Below are positions 9,758 through 21,238 of a stretch of DNA of 64,000 nucleotides, one piece after another; position 1 is the first letter of the stretch, and every line of letters starts with the position of its first letter. The position numbers and the translations under genes were made by a program. Source of the DNA: Rebecca billardiae RCC1528 (taxonomy: Eukaryota > Haptophyta); the NCBI GenBank assembly GCA_965240325.2, contig OZ251231.1:1860001-1924000 (forward strand), in the 5' to 3' direction. A model generated the notes under the pieces. It was not told the origin of the DNA. It saw only the letters and a list, made by a program, of their open reading frames with translations, and did no database searches.

Positions 9758-10095
9758 TGTAGTAGATGGCAGAGTCAGCAGCCCGATGATCCTTTCTCAG
9801 TCAGTAGTAGTCGTCGCGCGTCAGTGCGCAGCGTATAGTAGCGCAGTCACTGCGGCGCATCAGATGTACCCTGAGTCGCGGCGCGGCCCCGCGACTTGAT
9901 CAGCAGATTCAGCAGTCAGCGGCGGCTCACTTGCCGCCGGCTCTGACACTACATACGCGGCGGTATACTGTCTATATATATATACTGATATGCTGTCTAG
10001 TCTACGACGGTCGATAGCGCGCGACTCACTGCATGGTCACCGATCGACGTCGAATCATCATCTGCTTATATTAATTATAATATTAGCGCGCCTGC
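9758..10095. other. Convergent intergenic region
   Basis: 338 bp between two convergent genes. It holds a short TA run near 9970-9985 and nothing else I can support. Confidence 0.5.
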
Positions 10096-12591
10096 TTACG
10101 ATGAGCTCGCTTTCAGCGTGCGATCACACATGAAGCTGGGCGCGGCCACAGCGCTTGCGATCGCGTCCAGTGTCCCAGCCCAGCGCAACCGCGGCGGATC
10201 GTTCGCCTGCTCCGCCTCCGTGCCGCCCGTTGCTGTCGCACTCGCAGTCGCCCCGGGCGCCGCGCCTCTGGGTTCGCTATGGTGCGCCGCGCACGCCGCC
10301 ACGTAGCTGCCACTGCTGAGCTCGTTCGGCCGCGGCGGAAGCCCAGCGAGCAGCGCAGCGCGTATTGCCGCGTTGTGCGCGGCGTACTCGCGCGCAGCAG
10401 CGGCCACGTCACCAGCGGTGCGCTGTTGCAGAGTGGTGAACGTTTTCTCCGTGATCTCCGACTCCGTCCGAACGCACGCGAGCGGTGAGAGCGGCGACAG
10501 GTGTGCGCGCGCAGCCTGAGGAGGGCAGTGCTCAGCTGTGACGACGATCGCAGCCGCCGATGTCGCCGTGAGATTGGCACCAGCAGGCGGCGGTGGCGGC
10601 TGCTGCGCCGCCCAGCGCTCAGGCCGCTGCGCAACGTGCACGAGCACAGCGCGCGGGGCGAACCACGCGAGCTCGAGCAGCAGCTGGCCGTATGGCGCGC
10701 CCACGAGAGCGTGCACGCCCGAGCGCGTGAGGGCCACCACCCCCTTGACCACGTGGGAGGCAGTGCGCTGCACTTCGATCCGTCTTTGCTTGGTGGTGGC
10801 GGCGCGCACGAGGTTGGCCCACGAGTGCAGCAGCGCGTCGTGCACCGCGTGCGTGCTGTTGCTCACGTGGCAGCGCACGCCCACGCCGATCGTCTTCACG
10901 CCGCGCGCGCACAGCACGCGCGCGACCGCTGCCGCCGTGCCGTCACCGTCTGCGCCGGTCCACGCGACGACGAGCCGGAGCAACGAGCCTCGAGGCTCAA
11001 CCGATCGGAGCATGCCGGGAGGACCGCGCGCGTTCCGCGACGTGTCATGCGTCTCCGGCGCCCCGCTGAACGCAGCGGCGCAGCCCGCCGGAGGCGGGCG
11101 CGTGCCCGCCGCCGCGTCGTGCGCTTCGGCTGCGCTCACGACGAGCGGCGTGGCACGCCCAGCCGCGCTGCGCACGGCCATCGGAGGCCGGCGCTCGGCT
11201 GCGAACGGTGCGCGCTGCTCGCGCATGAAGCTGTCACGAACGTCGAGCCGGTTGGCGCGCCCCACGTCGTGGGACTCATCGGACACGCGCTTCAAGCTCA
11301 CGCTGCCGCCCCGGTTGCTCGCAAAGTAGCGCGAGGCGAGCGGGAACTCGTTTGAGCGCTTGGCGCGCCACCGCACCCAGCTGGTGACGCGGTAGTGCGC
11401 TACGGCGAGCGTGAGCGCCGGCACCTGCGCCTCGAACTTCACCACGTTGAGCAGCCGATTCTTGCCGTGCCCGGAGACGACGAACACGAACGAGTCGTTC
11501 CCGTTGGCGCTCCTGCTCGGCGGCGACGTGCTCTTCCGTGCCATCTCCCCGCCATCGAGGAATGTGCGTGGCTCCCAGTGTCCGGCGGTCTTCGCCGAGA
11601 GGAGACGAACGCATGCCGCGCAGCGCGTCACCTCGCGTCCCAGATCATAGCGCCTGCGGAAGATGGGAGTGTGCACTCGCAGGCGCAATGTCGAGTTGAC
11701 GCGCGTCACGTACTTTGCGTAGTCTCCTGACGCGTCGAATTTCACCGCACTCATCGGCCTCCTTCCTCCTCCCTGAGCGGGGGCGCCCTTGGAGAAGGCT
11801 CGCCAGCGCCACTCGAGTGCCGTGCGCACGCGACCGCATGGCTCGGCCTGCTGCTCGCCGAACGAGTAGAAGAGCCACGGCGCGTAGACCGCGTCGCAGT
11901 AGCTGAGCTCGTTGCGCAGCAGCGAGACCACCGAGCGCCCAGGGCACGCGCGCGAGTGCAGATACTCGTCAGAGTCCATCTGTGCGAGCCAGCCCCAGCC
12001 GCCCTCGGCCTGCAGCCGGCGCAGGACGCACGTGATGGCTTTCTCCTGCGCGACGTGCCACTCAGTCCAGTCGCGCTCGTCCCCGCTCGTCGAGAGCGTG
12101 GGCGTACTCGTATTCTCGTCGTCGCCGTGCGACGAGAAGCGGCCCCCGCCAGGGCGGTTGCACGCCTCGCGCAGCGGCGTGACCTCCCACATCCGCGGGT
12201 CGACGCCACTCAGAGCCTCGCGCAGCCACGTGCCCTGCTCGTCAAATGCGTCGTTGGCGACGAAGAAGACGCGGTCGAAGCCCTCCTCGACGTAGTGCTC
12301 GACGAGCTCGACGGCGTGCACGCTCACGTCGCTCTCAGCGAGGATCACCACTGCGGCGCGGTCGTCGTCGCGCACGGGCCACCGGCGAAGCAGCCCGGTG
12401 CTTGGGTCCACGTCTGCGAGGGCTGCGCGCACGGACGCCGCGGCAGGGTCGTCTGCTTCGGCATCGTCGGTGGCACGGCAGTGCACAATCGCAGGCGCGG
12501 TGCCATCTTTCAAGGCGCTGCTTGGCACGCCGGCGAGTAGCGCCAACGCGACGACGTGTGCCATCGCTACCTTGAGGCCGACGGCGCGCAT
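10096..12591 (-). CDS. GT92-like glycosyltransferase with degenerate sulfotransferase-like C-terminal half
   Basis: 831 residues from the ATG at 12589-12591, chosen because MRAVGLKVAMAHVVALALLA is a good signal anchor; the frame extends 37 codons further up. The first half has the layout of GT92/DUF23-type transferases: VVILAESDVSVHAVELVEHY, then RVFFVANDAFDE, WHVAQEKAITCVL and the metal-binding motif MDSDEYL. Conserved Cys residues and H-x-P follow. The second half (from about residue 510) has ALVGAPYGQLLLELAWFAP, then AVLVHVAQRPERW, resembling the core of the sulfotransferase-4 group, but the usual PRTGTTSL loop reads TGADGDGTAAAV, so it may not bind PAPS. First half is a firm family call; second half is inference. 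Confidence 0.72.
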   Translation of the reverse strand: MRAVGLKVAMAHVVALALLAGVPSSALKDGTAPAIVHCRATDDAEADDPAAASVRAALADVDPSTGLLRRWPVRDDDRAAVVILAESDVSVHAVELVEHYVEEGFDRVFFVANDAFDEQGTWLREALSGVDPRMWEVTPLREACNRPGGGRFSSHGDDENTSTPTLSTSGDERDWTEWHVAQEKAITCVLRRLQAEGGWGWLAQMDSDEYLHSRACPGRSVVSLLRNELSYCDAVYAPWLFYSFGEQQAEPCGRVRTALEWRWRAFSKGAPAQGGGRRPMSAVKFDASGDYAKYVTRVNSTLRLRVHTPIFRRRYDLGREVTRCAACVRLLSAKTAGHWEPRTFLDGGEMARKSTSPPSRSANGNDSFVFVVSGHGKNRLLNVVKFEAQVPALTLAVAHYRVTSWVRWRAKRSNEFPLASRYFASNRGGSVSLKRVSDESHDVGRANRLDVRDSFMREQRAPFAAERRPPMAVRSAAGRATPLVVSAAEAHDAAAGTRPPPAGCAAAFSGAPETHDTSRNARGPPGMLRSVEPRGSLLRLVVAWTGADGDGTAAAVARVLCARGVKTIGVGVRCHVSNSTHAVHDALLHSWANLVRAATTKQRRIEVQRTASHVVKGVVALTRSGVHALVGAPYGQLLLELAWFAPRAVLVHVAQRPERWAAQQPPPPPAGANLTATSAAAIVVTAEHCPPQAARAHLSPLSPLACVRTESEITEKTFTTLQQRTAGDVAAAAREYAAHNAAIRAALLAGLPPRPNELSSGSYVAACAAHHSEPRGAAPGATASATATGGTEAEQANDPPRLRWAGTLDAIASAVAAPSFMCDRTLKASSS

Positions 12592-13060
12592 GTGGCGAGA
12601 GCCACCGCCAAAGGGCAGGTGGCGAGCACGCACTTCGCGCGACAGCTCCCCGGGCAAGCGGAATCCCGACGTGGCGTATAAAGTTATCACACGCGCTCCC
12701 ATGCTGATTCTTCGTCCATGGGCATGCGCCTCGTCCGACCCTCACTCGGAACTCGGTCGGGAGAACCCTCACAGCGAGAAGTCTATCCCGTGTACGTACA
12801 GTACGACAGTTGACTACTAAGAATATACTGTACACTCATCATGACGAGTCGTGTGTTCAGTCGTAGTCGTAAGTCTCGTAAGAGACGCACAGCAGACGGC
12901 ACAGCTCAGGCGGCGAGATGGACAACGTACTACTGCACATGCAGCAAAACTCCCACCCGCGCCCGCGGCCGACGACGGACGGTGAGCTGGGCGTCATGAG
13001 ACGGGCGTCATGTCCAGCCACATGACAACTCCACGGCGGTTCGCGATCAGGCAAGGGGCA
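12592..13060. other. Intergenic, upstream of glycosyltransferase gene
   Basis: Contains the presumed promoter and 5' UTR of the minus-strand glycosyltransferase gene and the 3' flank of the minus-strand subtilase gene. No other feature seen. Confidence 0.45.
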
Positions 13061-15172
13061 TCAGCTCGGGCTGCCAGTCCGGGCAGCACCTGCACCGCCC
13101 TCGCCCTCGCGGCCGCGCGGAGCCGGCGGGGCCGGGACCACCGAGTCCATGACCCATGCCCACGATGACGAGCGAGCTCGCGGCGCGGAAGGCGTACTCG
13201 GCGACTCCGCCCAGCCTGCGCTCCAGATGCTCGCCAAGCTGAAAGAGCGCGGGGCAGGGCTGTCTGCAGCCGGCGCGGCGGCCGGTGCGGCGGCCGGCAC
13301 GGACGCCGGCAGCGAGAGGCGGCGCGTCGGGGCCTCTGTCTGCTCGCCAGCGCCCCAGATGCTTGCCAGTGAGAACGAGCGTGGCGGGAGCGCGGAGGCT
13401 GGGGCCGGCTGGCCCGAGGGCGGCGCTGCAGAGCTGCGTGGGGCGGGGTGCTCTGCGGGCGGAGCCAGCGGCCGCGAGCGGCGGCGAGTCGGCTGCCCTG
13501 CCGGCTCGGCCGCCGTAGCGGATGGGCTTGGCGGCGCAGGCTCAGCCGGCGTGTGCGCAGGGCGCGTGAGCGTCGGCTCGGCAGGCGGCTCAGCGCCCCA
13601 GCCAAAGCTCCAGGTCCATGGGCTGGTCCAACCGTCCCAGGGCCACGATGCCGACGCCTCAGCCACAGCTGCAGCCGGGGAGGCGGCCGTGCTGCCGCCC
13701 TCTGTCGCGCCGGCCCCGGCTGGTGGCGGCTCGGCAGAGGCGGCGGCGGGCGGCGCGGCGACACTCCCCGACCGGCCTTCCTCGGCGCGGCTGCTGCGGA
13801 CGCCGCCGCTGGACGCGCGGCGGACCATCGGGCGCACCTCCCCTGCGCCAGACGTGCGGACGGCTGCGACATCCATCTTGCGACTCTGCCACTGCGGCCG
13901 CAGGTAGAGCCACGCAATGCAGCCGAGCGCGCAGCAGCCGAGCACGCCGCCGGCCACGCCGATGATCACCGTCATCAACGCCGTCGCGTCCTCGCTGCCG
14001 AGCGAATCGTCGCCGAGCGTCACGGTCGAAGCGTCTCCCAGCCCCTCGCCATCCTCCGAATCCGCCGAGCCGTCGCCGCCGCCGTCCGTCCCACCTGCAT
14101 CCGTCTCGGCGCCGCCCGCCGGAGTGGGCGAGGGCGAGGGCGAAGGCGAAGGCGCCGGCGCGACCGCGACAGAGCCCGCCACCGGCCGCAGCCCCGTGGC
14201 GACCTCGACGGCGGCGAGCAACGCCGTCACTGTCTCAGAGCCCGGCGCCTCGAGCCGCTGCCGGATGCTCCCGGACTTGTCCTGCCTGTACTCGCCCACG
14301 ACCTGCTGCACCTGAAAGCTCACGCGCACGGAGGCGGCGGCCACCTCGGTCACCTGCACGCTGGCGGGGCTCACGCCCAGCGTCTGCGCCGTCGCGTTCA
14401 CAAAGCGCGCCGTGCGCTCGTCGTCCCAGTCCGACACTTCGCCCTCCATCTCGACCGAGGCGGCAACCACGTCCGTGACGATGCCGTTGGGCGGCGGCGG
14501 CGAGGGCGGCGGCGAGGGCGGTGTGGACGGCGGCGGATGCGGCGACGGGGGCGGCTTGGGGGGCGGCGGGCTCGGCGGGGGCGGCGAGGGTGGCGGGCTC
14601 GGGGGAAGGCTTGGCGGCGGCGGCGGCGGAGAGCTCGGCGGCGGCGGGCTGGGCGGCGGTGCTGGCAGCGGGCTCGGCGGCGGAGACGGCGAGGGCGGTG
14701 GTGGCGACGGTGGCGGGCTCGGCGGTGGCGGCGGCGGTAGGCTCGGCGGCGGCGGGCTGGGCGGCGGGCTCGGCGGCGGCGGCGGCGGCGGGCTTGGCGG
14801 CGGCGGGCTTGGCGGCGGGCTCGGCGGTGGGCTCGGTGGCGGCGGTGGCGGCGGGCTTGGCGGCGGCGGGCTCGGCGGCGGCGGCGGCGGCGGGCTTGGC
14901 GGCGGCGGGCTCGGCGGCGGGCTCGGCGGTGGGCTCGGTGGCGGCGGGCTTGGCGGCGGCGGGCTCGGCGGCGGCGGCGGCGGCGGGCTTGGCGGCGGCG
15001 GGCTCGGCGGCGGCGGCGGCGGCGGGCTGGGTGGCGGGCTCGGCGGCGGGCTTGGCGGAGGAGGCGGCGGCGGGCTCGGCGGCGGGGGGCTCGGCGGCGG
15101 GCTCGGCGGCGGTGGCGGCGGTGAGCTTGGCGGCGGCGGGCTCGGCGGTGGCGACGGCGGCGGACTCGGCGG

Positions 15173-15205
<33 letters not shown>

Positions 15206-15349
15206 CGGAGGCGGGCTCGGCAGCGGGCTGGGTGGTGGTGGCGGCGGCGGGCTCGGCGGCGGGGGGCTCGGCGGCGGGCTCGGCGGCGGTGGCGGCGGGG
15301 AGCTTGGCGGCGGCGGGCTCGGCGGTGGCGACGGCGGCGGACTCGGCGG

Positions 15350-15382
<33 letters not shown>

Positions 15383-15526
15383 CGGCGGCGGGCTCGGCAG
15401 CGGGCTGGGTGGTGGTGGCGGCGGCGGGCTCGGCGGCGGGGGGCTCGGCGGCGGGCTCGGCGGCGGTGGCGGTGGGGAGCTTGGCGGCGGCGGGCTCGGC
15501 GGTGGCGACGGCGGCGGGCTCGGCGG

Positions 15527-15559
<33 letters not shown>

Positions 15560-15704
15560 CGGAGGCGGGCTCGGCAGCGGGCTGGGTGGTGGTGGCGGCG
15601 GCGGGCTCGGCGGCGGGGGGCTCGGCGGCGGGCTCGGCGGCGGTGGCGGCGGTGAGCTTGGCGGCGGCGGGCTCGGCGGTGGCGACGGCGGCGGACTCGG
15701 CGGT

Positions 15705-15736
<32 letters not shown>

Positions 15737-16220
15737 CGGAGGCGGGCTCGGCAGCGGGCTGGGTGGTGGTGGCGGCGGCGGGCTCGGCGGCGGCGCGCTC
15801 GGCGGCGGGCTCGGCGGCGGGCTGGGTGGTGGCGGCGGCGGTGAGCTCGGTGGCGGCGGGCTCGGCGGCGGGCTCGGCGGCGGGCTGGGTGGTGGCGGCG
15901 GCGGTGAGCTCGGTGGCGGCGGGCTCGGAGGCGGGCTTGGCGACGGGCTTGGCGGCGGTGGTGGCGGTGAGCTCGGCGGCCGCGGGCTGGGTGGCGGGCT
16001 TGGCGGCGGCGACGGCGGTGGGCTAGGGGGTGGCGGCGGCGGGCTCGGCGGCGGGGCCGGCAGTGGGCTGGGTGGCGGCGGGCTGGGTGGCGGCGGGCTG
16101 GGCGGCGGGCTGGGCGGCGGCGGCGGTGGCGCGCTCGGCGGTGGCGAAGTCGGCTGCGGCGCAGGCGGGGGACTTGGTGGCGGGCTTGGCGGCGGCGGCG
16201 GCGGCAGGCTCGGCGGTGAG

Positions 16221-16251
<31 letters not shown>

Positions 16252-16786
16252 GCGGCGGCGCAGGCGGCGGGCTGGGCGGGGGGCTTGGCAGCGGCGGAGG
16301 CGGCGGGCTCGGCGGCGGCGGGCTGGGCGGCGGCGCAGGCGGCGGGCTGGGCGGCGGGCTTGGCGGCGGCGGAGGCGGCAGGCTCGGTGGCGGCGGGCTC
16401 GGTGGCGGGCTCGGCGGCGGCGGCGGCGGCGGGCTTGGCGGCGGCGGGCTCGGTGGCGGCGATGGCGGCAGGCTTGGCGGAGGCGCGCTTGGTGGCGGTG
16501 GGCTCGGCGGCGGGCTCGGCGGCGGGCTCGGTGGAGGCGGCGGTGGCGGGCTCGGCGGCGGGGGGCTCGGCGGCGGCGCAGGCGGCGGGCTGGGCGGCGG
16601 GCTTGGCGGCGGCGGCGGCGGCAGGCTCGGTGGCGGCGGGCTCGGCGGGGGGCTTGGCAGCGGCGGAGGCGGCGGGCTCGGCGGCGGGGGGCTCGGCGGC
16701 GGCGCAGGCGGCGGGCTGGGCGGCGGGCTCGGCGGCGGCGGCGGCGGCAGGCTCGGTGGCGGCGGGCTCGGCGGCGGGCTCGGTGG

Positions 16787-16819
<33 letters not shown>

Positions 16820-19082
16820 CGGTGGCGGCGATGGCGGCGGGCTTGGCGGAGGCGCGCTTGGTGGCGGTGGGCTCGGCGGCGGGCTCGGCGGCGGGCTCGG
16901 CGGCGGCGGGGGCGACGGCGGCGGGCTCGGCGGCGGGCTCGGCGGTGGTGGCGGCGGCGGCGGCCGTGGTGGTGGGCTGGGCGGCGGGCTGGGCGGCGGT
17001 GCGGGTGGGCTGGGCGGCGGATTCGGCGGCGGCGGGCTCGGTGGTGGGCTGGGCAGTGGCGGTGGCGGGCTCGGTGGCGGGCTCGGCGGCGGAAGCGGTG
17101 GTGGCGACAGCGGTGGGCTCGGCGGCGGCGGCGGCGAGGGCGGCGGGTTGGGCGGCGGGCTCGGCGGCGGCAGGCTCGGCTGCGGGCTCGGCGGCGGCGG
17201 GCTCGGCGGCGGGCTCGGCGATGGGCTGGGCGGCGGCGGCGGCGGTGGGCTGGGCGGCGGCGACGGCGGCGGAGGCCTATAGCCGAGGGTGAAGTAGGTC
17301 ACCTCGTAAGCGCCGCTGAACTCTCCACCGCTCGCGACCACCTGCCCGTCCACAGTGACCGTGTACGAGCCCTGGCCCCTGCGCGAGGGCGCCGCGCGGC
17401 GAGCGGGCGCGGCGGTGCGTTACGCGACGCCCCCCCCCCGCGCGCGCGCACGCACGCGCGCGCTCCTGCCGCTGCCGGCGCGGGGCCGTGCGCGCCGCGT
17501 CGCACCACTCGCAGCAAAGACCGTCACCGTAGTTGTCATAGATCACGAACGCGTACGTCTGACCGCCGGTGACGCAGCCGGCGCCGCCCGTCCACGGCCC
17601 CGAGAACTGCTCCACGCCGTCGAGGAAGACGGCCCACGAGTTGTCCTCCGCCGCGTAGTCGTCCGGGACGATCTCGACGTCGACGCTGAATACGCACGGC
17701 GGAGGGCTGGGCGACGGCGGCTGCGGCGGCGACGGCGGCTGCGGCGACGGCGGCTGTGGCGGCTGTGGCGGCGGGCTCGGCGACGCGGGCGGGCTGGGCG
17801 GGCTGGGCGGCGGGCTCGGCGGCGCGGGCGGCGGCGGCGACGCGAACTCCGACACCGCCTGCAGCAGCACGTTGTTGATCGACGCCGCCGGGCGCGAGCC
17901 GATGCCGACGACGTCGCGCACCGCCGAGCGCTCCATCAGCTCTTGCACGCGCGTGGGCGTGGCGGCGGGCAGCATGTGCAGCACCTGCGCCGCGACGCCC
18001 GCGACGTGCGGGCACGCCATCGAGGTGCCGGACATCGTCCTCGTCGCCGTGCACGCCTGCGGCGACTCCGCGCACGGGTACGCGCTGAAGATGTTCGTCC
18101 CAGGCGCGTAGATGTCGACACACGTGCCGTAATTCGAAAAGTTGGGCATGGCGTCGTCGGGCGCGGTCGCGCCGACGGTGATCGCCTCGGGCGCCGAGGC
18201 GGGGGAGAAGACGGTGCCGCCCTCGCCGATGCAGCAGTTCGTCCCGTCGTTCCCCGCCGCCACGACCACCGTGATCCCCGCGTCGTGCAGCGTCTTCACG
18301 GCCGAGTTCACGCTCGCAGAGTAGCCGCCACCCAGGCTCATCGACACGACGGCCGGTCGCAGCGAGGTCTCGCCGAGGACCCAGTCCATGCCGTCGATGA
18401 CGGCGGAGTACGAGCCCGAGCCCGAGTCGGTGAGCACCTTCACGCCGTGCACCGTCGCCTGCGGCGCCACGCCGTAGCTCGTGCCCGCCGCCGTGCCCGC
18501 GCAATGCGTGCCGTGGCCGTTGCCGTCGTGCTGCACAGAAGTGCCATCGTACGCGTTGTACGACTCGCCGACGCGGCCGGCGTAGTCCTCGTGCGACTCG
18601 TCGATGCCCGTGTCGAGGATGAAGACGTGCACGCCCGCGCCCGTGAACGGCGGCTCGTACGGCTGGCTGTCGATGGCGCCGTCGATGCGGTCGAGGCCCC
18701 ACGACGCGGGCGCACCCTGCAGCCGTCGGCGCGCCGGCCGCTGCCGCCCGGCCGGGGGCGGGTCGAAGGCGTACACGAGCCCGTCGGGCTCGGCGCGCAG
18801 CTCGTTCTGCGCGGCATGCCACTCCAAAAACGCGCGCCCCTCGGGCGTCGCCTCGACAACGGCGCCGCCCGTCAGCACGTGGCTCACCTGCCGGCGCAGC
18901 GTGATGGTGCCGATGGGCGCAATCGCCAGGATCTGGTCTACGGACGCCGCGTCGTGGCCGTCGGCGGCGGAGAGAATGAGCGTGGTGTTCTGCGCGGGCG
19001 TGGTCTGCTCCTGCGCGCCCACCGACGCGCACGCCGCCAGGAACAACCAGGACAACACCGTCGCCACGGCGGAGGGGCCCAT
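13061..19082 (-). CDS. Membrane-anchored proteinase K-type subtilase with giant Pro-rich stalk
   Basis: Two exons: 17506-19082 and 13061-17378, joined by a 127-bp GTGCGA...GCGCAG intron (17379-17505); about 1964 residues. Signal peptide at 1-23; S8 catalytic domain with Asp157 (FILDTGID), His190 (GHGTHCAGT), Asn278 (AAGND) and Ser354 ([11 protein letters not shown]). A short Pro-rich linker leads to a DNYGDGLCC domain that becomes complete only after splicing ([15 protein letters not shown]). About 930 residues of PPS/PPP repeats follow, then a globular region ([15 protein letters not shown] onward), a transmembrane helix ([16 protein letters not shown]) and a Ser/Pro/Ala-rich tail. This would be a cell-surface or wall protease on a hydroxyproline-rich-type stalk. 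Substrate unknown. Splice sites are inferred from restored domain continuity. Confidence 0.85.
14478..17282 (-). repeat. Pro-rich coding repeat (PPS/PPP)
   Basis: About 2.8 kb of GGC-rich triplets that encode PPPSPPP on the minus strand. Within it a 177-bp (59-codon) block recurs about four times between roughly 15120 and 15830 (GAGCTTGGCGG near 15123, 15300, 15477, 15654). The long Gly-Leu-rich frame on the plus strand is only its complement. Confidence 0.9.
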
Positions 19083-19513
19083 GTGGGGCTCGCGCGCCGT
19101 CGCTGTGGTGCAGATCGAAGGCGCGCCGGTGGATGCTTGGAGAGTGGTTTATGATGATTTACGGGTAATATACGCTATTTGGCTATATTTGGCACCATTG
19201 GCAGTTGACTATCTAGATAGTTGAGCGCGATGAGGTTTTATTGGGCTTTTGGCGGCGCCGGAAGGGAGCGGAAACGTCGACTGAGAAGCGAATTCGACTT
19301 TCTCAGCGAGGTCGCCGCCTCGCGGATCGACGCGAGGTATCTTTTCCACGCGCGAGTCCACAAAGCGGCCGGCCGGCCGGCACCAGAGTTAGAGGGGCGC
19401 CCGCCGCGCCGAGCGCGTCCGCAGGCAAGGCCGAGGTGAGGCCGTGCAGCGGCGCGCATCCGACCGTCATCGGCGACGACGGCCCCAGCGAGTGCAGCCG
19501 GGGCAGATGGCCA
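19083..19513. promoter_or_regulatory. Upstream region of the subtilase gene
   Basis: 431 bp between the subtilase start (19082) and the phosphatase stop (19514). An AT-rich patch at 19146-19220 (GGTAATATACGCTATTTGGC) stands out from its GC-rich surroundings and is the likely promoter zone. No TATA box can be fixed. Confidence 0.4.
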
Positions 19514-20977
19514 TCACGACGCGGGCGCGCCTGCGCGATTCGTCTCGGCGGCGACGGGCGCCGTGGGCGGGGCCGCATTGGGCGCGGCCGCGGGCGCGGC
19601 GGCAGCCGCAGGCGCGGGCGTCGGGCCCGCGGCGCCGCTGGAGTCGAGGTACGCGACGACGACGGTGATGTCGTCCCGGTAGTCCCCCTCCACCGCGAAC
19701 CACCGATTGGACGCTGCGGTGATCAGGCTGAGCGCGGCCAGCTCCGCCGCCAGCCCAGACTCGTACGCGGCGCCGACGATGTCGACCGCGTCCTGCGACT
19801 CCAGGAACTCCCAGACGCCGTCGGAGGCGACGACGACGAAGCGGTCGGCGGGCGTGAGCGTGCGCCGCGTGACCTCGGGCTCGGCGTTCAGCCCCACCTT
19901 GTGCGCGCCCCAGTCGCCGAACGCGCGCGTCATCGTCAGCCCGGGGCCGAGCGCGCGCCGCGCCGGGTCCTCGTAAATGCGCGCGGGCGTGAAGTCGCCG
20001 TTTGCATCCGTGACCGACGGCGTGACGTGCGCGCCGCACATGCGGACGCGCGCGCGCTCGTCGGGCCGGTCGGCCTTGTGGTCGTCGGTGAGCGTGTACG
20101 CGACGAACGCGGGGCGCGCCGCCGCGCCGCCGCCCGCCGCGGGCTCCGCCGCGTCCGCCGCCAGCACCGCGCGGCAGTCGCCCACGTGCGCCGCCCACAG
20201 CTCGAGCCCGTCGAGCAGCAGCGCGCAGCAGCACGCGCCGGACTCCTCCGAGACGGCGTTGAGCATGACGTTGGACTCGAGCTCGGCCTCGGTCTGCGCG
20301 AACGCCTCGGTGAGCGCGGCGTGCGGGTCGTCGCGCAGCCGCGGGTGCGCGCGGAGCGCCGCCTGCACGTTCTTCGCCGCGGCGCGAGATACAATCTCCC
20401 CGCACTCGCCGTGGCCGTCCAGGACGCACAGTAGCGCGGGCTGCCTGCTCAGCGCCGCCGGGGCGGGCGGGGCGTCGGCCGCGGGGTTCTGCGCCGGCGC
20501 AGCCGCCGCGACGGCCGGCGCCGCGGCGCGCGAGCCCCCCGCGCCCTCGTCGGCGGGCGCGGGCGCCGACGCCGGCAGCGTGCACACGATCGCGCAGTCC
20601 TGGTTCGTCTTCAGGCGGAGCTGGCCAAAGATGGAGCGCGCGCCGGGGCAGGTGTACGCGCCCAGCCGCTTGGCGAATGGCGAAGGCGACGCGTCGGCGC
20701 CCTCGCCCGGCACGAACGCGCCCGCCAGCTCCTCGGGGCCCTTCACCTCGCTCGCCCACACGGTGGCATCGTCGGCGTCGATGGCCGGGCCGACCGGCGG
20801 CCCGCGCACGGGGCGGCGGCGATTGGCGAGGTGCGGGTCGGACGCGAGCGAGGCGCGCCGGATTGCGCCAGCGCGTGCGGCCTCCTCCTCCGCGGTCAGC
20901 TCCTGCTCCGTCTCCGAGTGGCCAGCGTCATCCGACGAGCCACTCGCCCGATCAGACGACGAGCCACGGTCCGCCAT
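19514..20977 (-). CDS. PP2C-family (PPM) Ser/Thr protein phosphatase
   Basis: 487 residues from the ATG at 20975-20977 (MADRGSSSDRASG); the frame is open 41 codons further upstream without a better start. PP2C motifs appear in order: KTNQDCAIV, then LCVLDGHGECG (metal-binding Asp and Gly), AHVGDCRAVL, LTDDHKADRPDE, LTMTRAFGDWGAHKVG, VVVASDGVWEFL and RDDITVVVAYLD. All metal-coordinating Asp positions are present, so it should be active with Mn or Mg. The N-terminus is acidic and Ser-rich and the C-terminus is a low-complexity Ala/Pro tail, both probably disordered. There is no transmembrane segment; likely cytosolic or nuclear. It is transcribed divergently from the plastid peptidase gene with 261 bp between the start codons. 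Confidence 0.95.
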   Translation of the reverse strand: MADRGSSSDRASGSSDDAGHSETEQELTAEEEAARAGAIRRASLASDPHLANRRRPVRGPPVGPAIDADDATVWASEVKGPEELAGAFVPGEGADASPSPFAKRLGAYTCPGARSIFGQLRLKTNQDCAIVCTLPASAPAPADEGAGGSRAAAPAVAAAAPAQNPAADAPPAPAALSRQPALLCVLDGHGECGEIVSRAAAKNVQAALRAHPRLRDDPHAALTEAFAQTEAELESNVMLNAVSEESGACCCALLLDGLELWAAHVGDCRAVLAADAAEPAAGGGAAARPAFVAYTLTDDHKADRPDERARVRMCGAHVTPSVTDANGDFTPARIYEDPARRALGPGLTMTRAFGDWGAHKVGLNAEPEVTRRTLTPADRFVVVASDGVWEFLESQDAVDIVGAAYESGLAAELAALSLITAASNRWFAVEGDYRDDITVVVAYLDSSGAAGPTPAPAAAAAPAAAPNAAPPTAPVAAETNRAGAPAS

Positions 20978-21238
20978 CGCGCGAATAAAAAGAGTTGCAC
21001 GTTGATGACGCGACGGCGGCGCGAGGGAGCGCCTCAGCCTGCACGGGTAATCCTGGTCGAATTCAGTCAAGAATCTCCCGTATTCGGCCCCGACGATCAC
21101 GCCTGATCGCGGTTCAGCCGGCCAATCTCAGAGGCGCGCAATAATCGAGTCATTGGCTGAAAAGGTATCATATCGGCCGTCAAGGGCGAGGACGGTGCGA
21201 GAAGCAAGGGCTCGCGCGCGAGCTCTCGCTCGGCCGCG
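20978..21238. promoter_or_regulatory. Shared divergent promoter region (PP2C / plastid peptidase)
   Basis: Only 261 bp separate the two ATG codons, so both promoters must lie here. No element can be named. Confidence 0.5.

Noticed and set aside
14412-17282. 956-codon Gly-Leu-rich frame on the plus strand
   Set aside because: Exact complement of the PPS-coding repeat of the minus-strand subtilase exon, which is tied to a signal peptide, catalytic domain and membrane helix by splicing.
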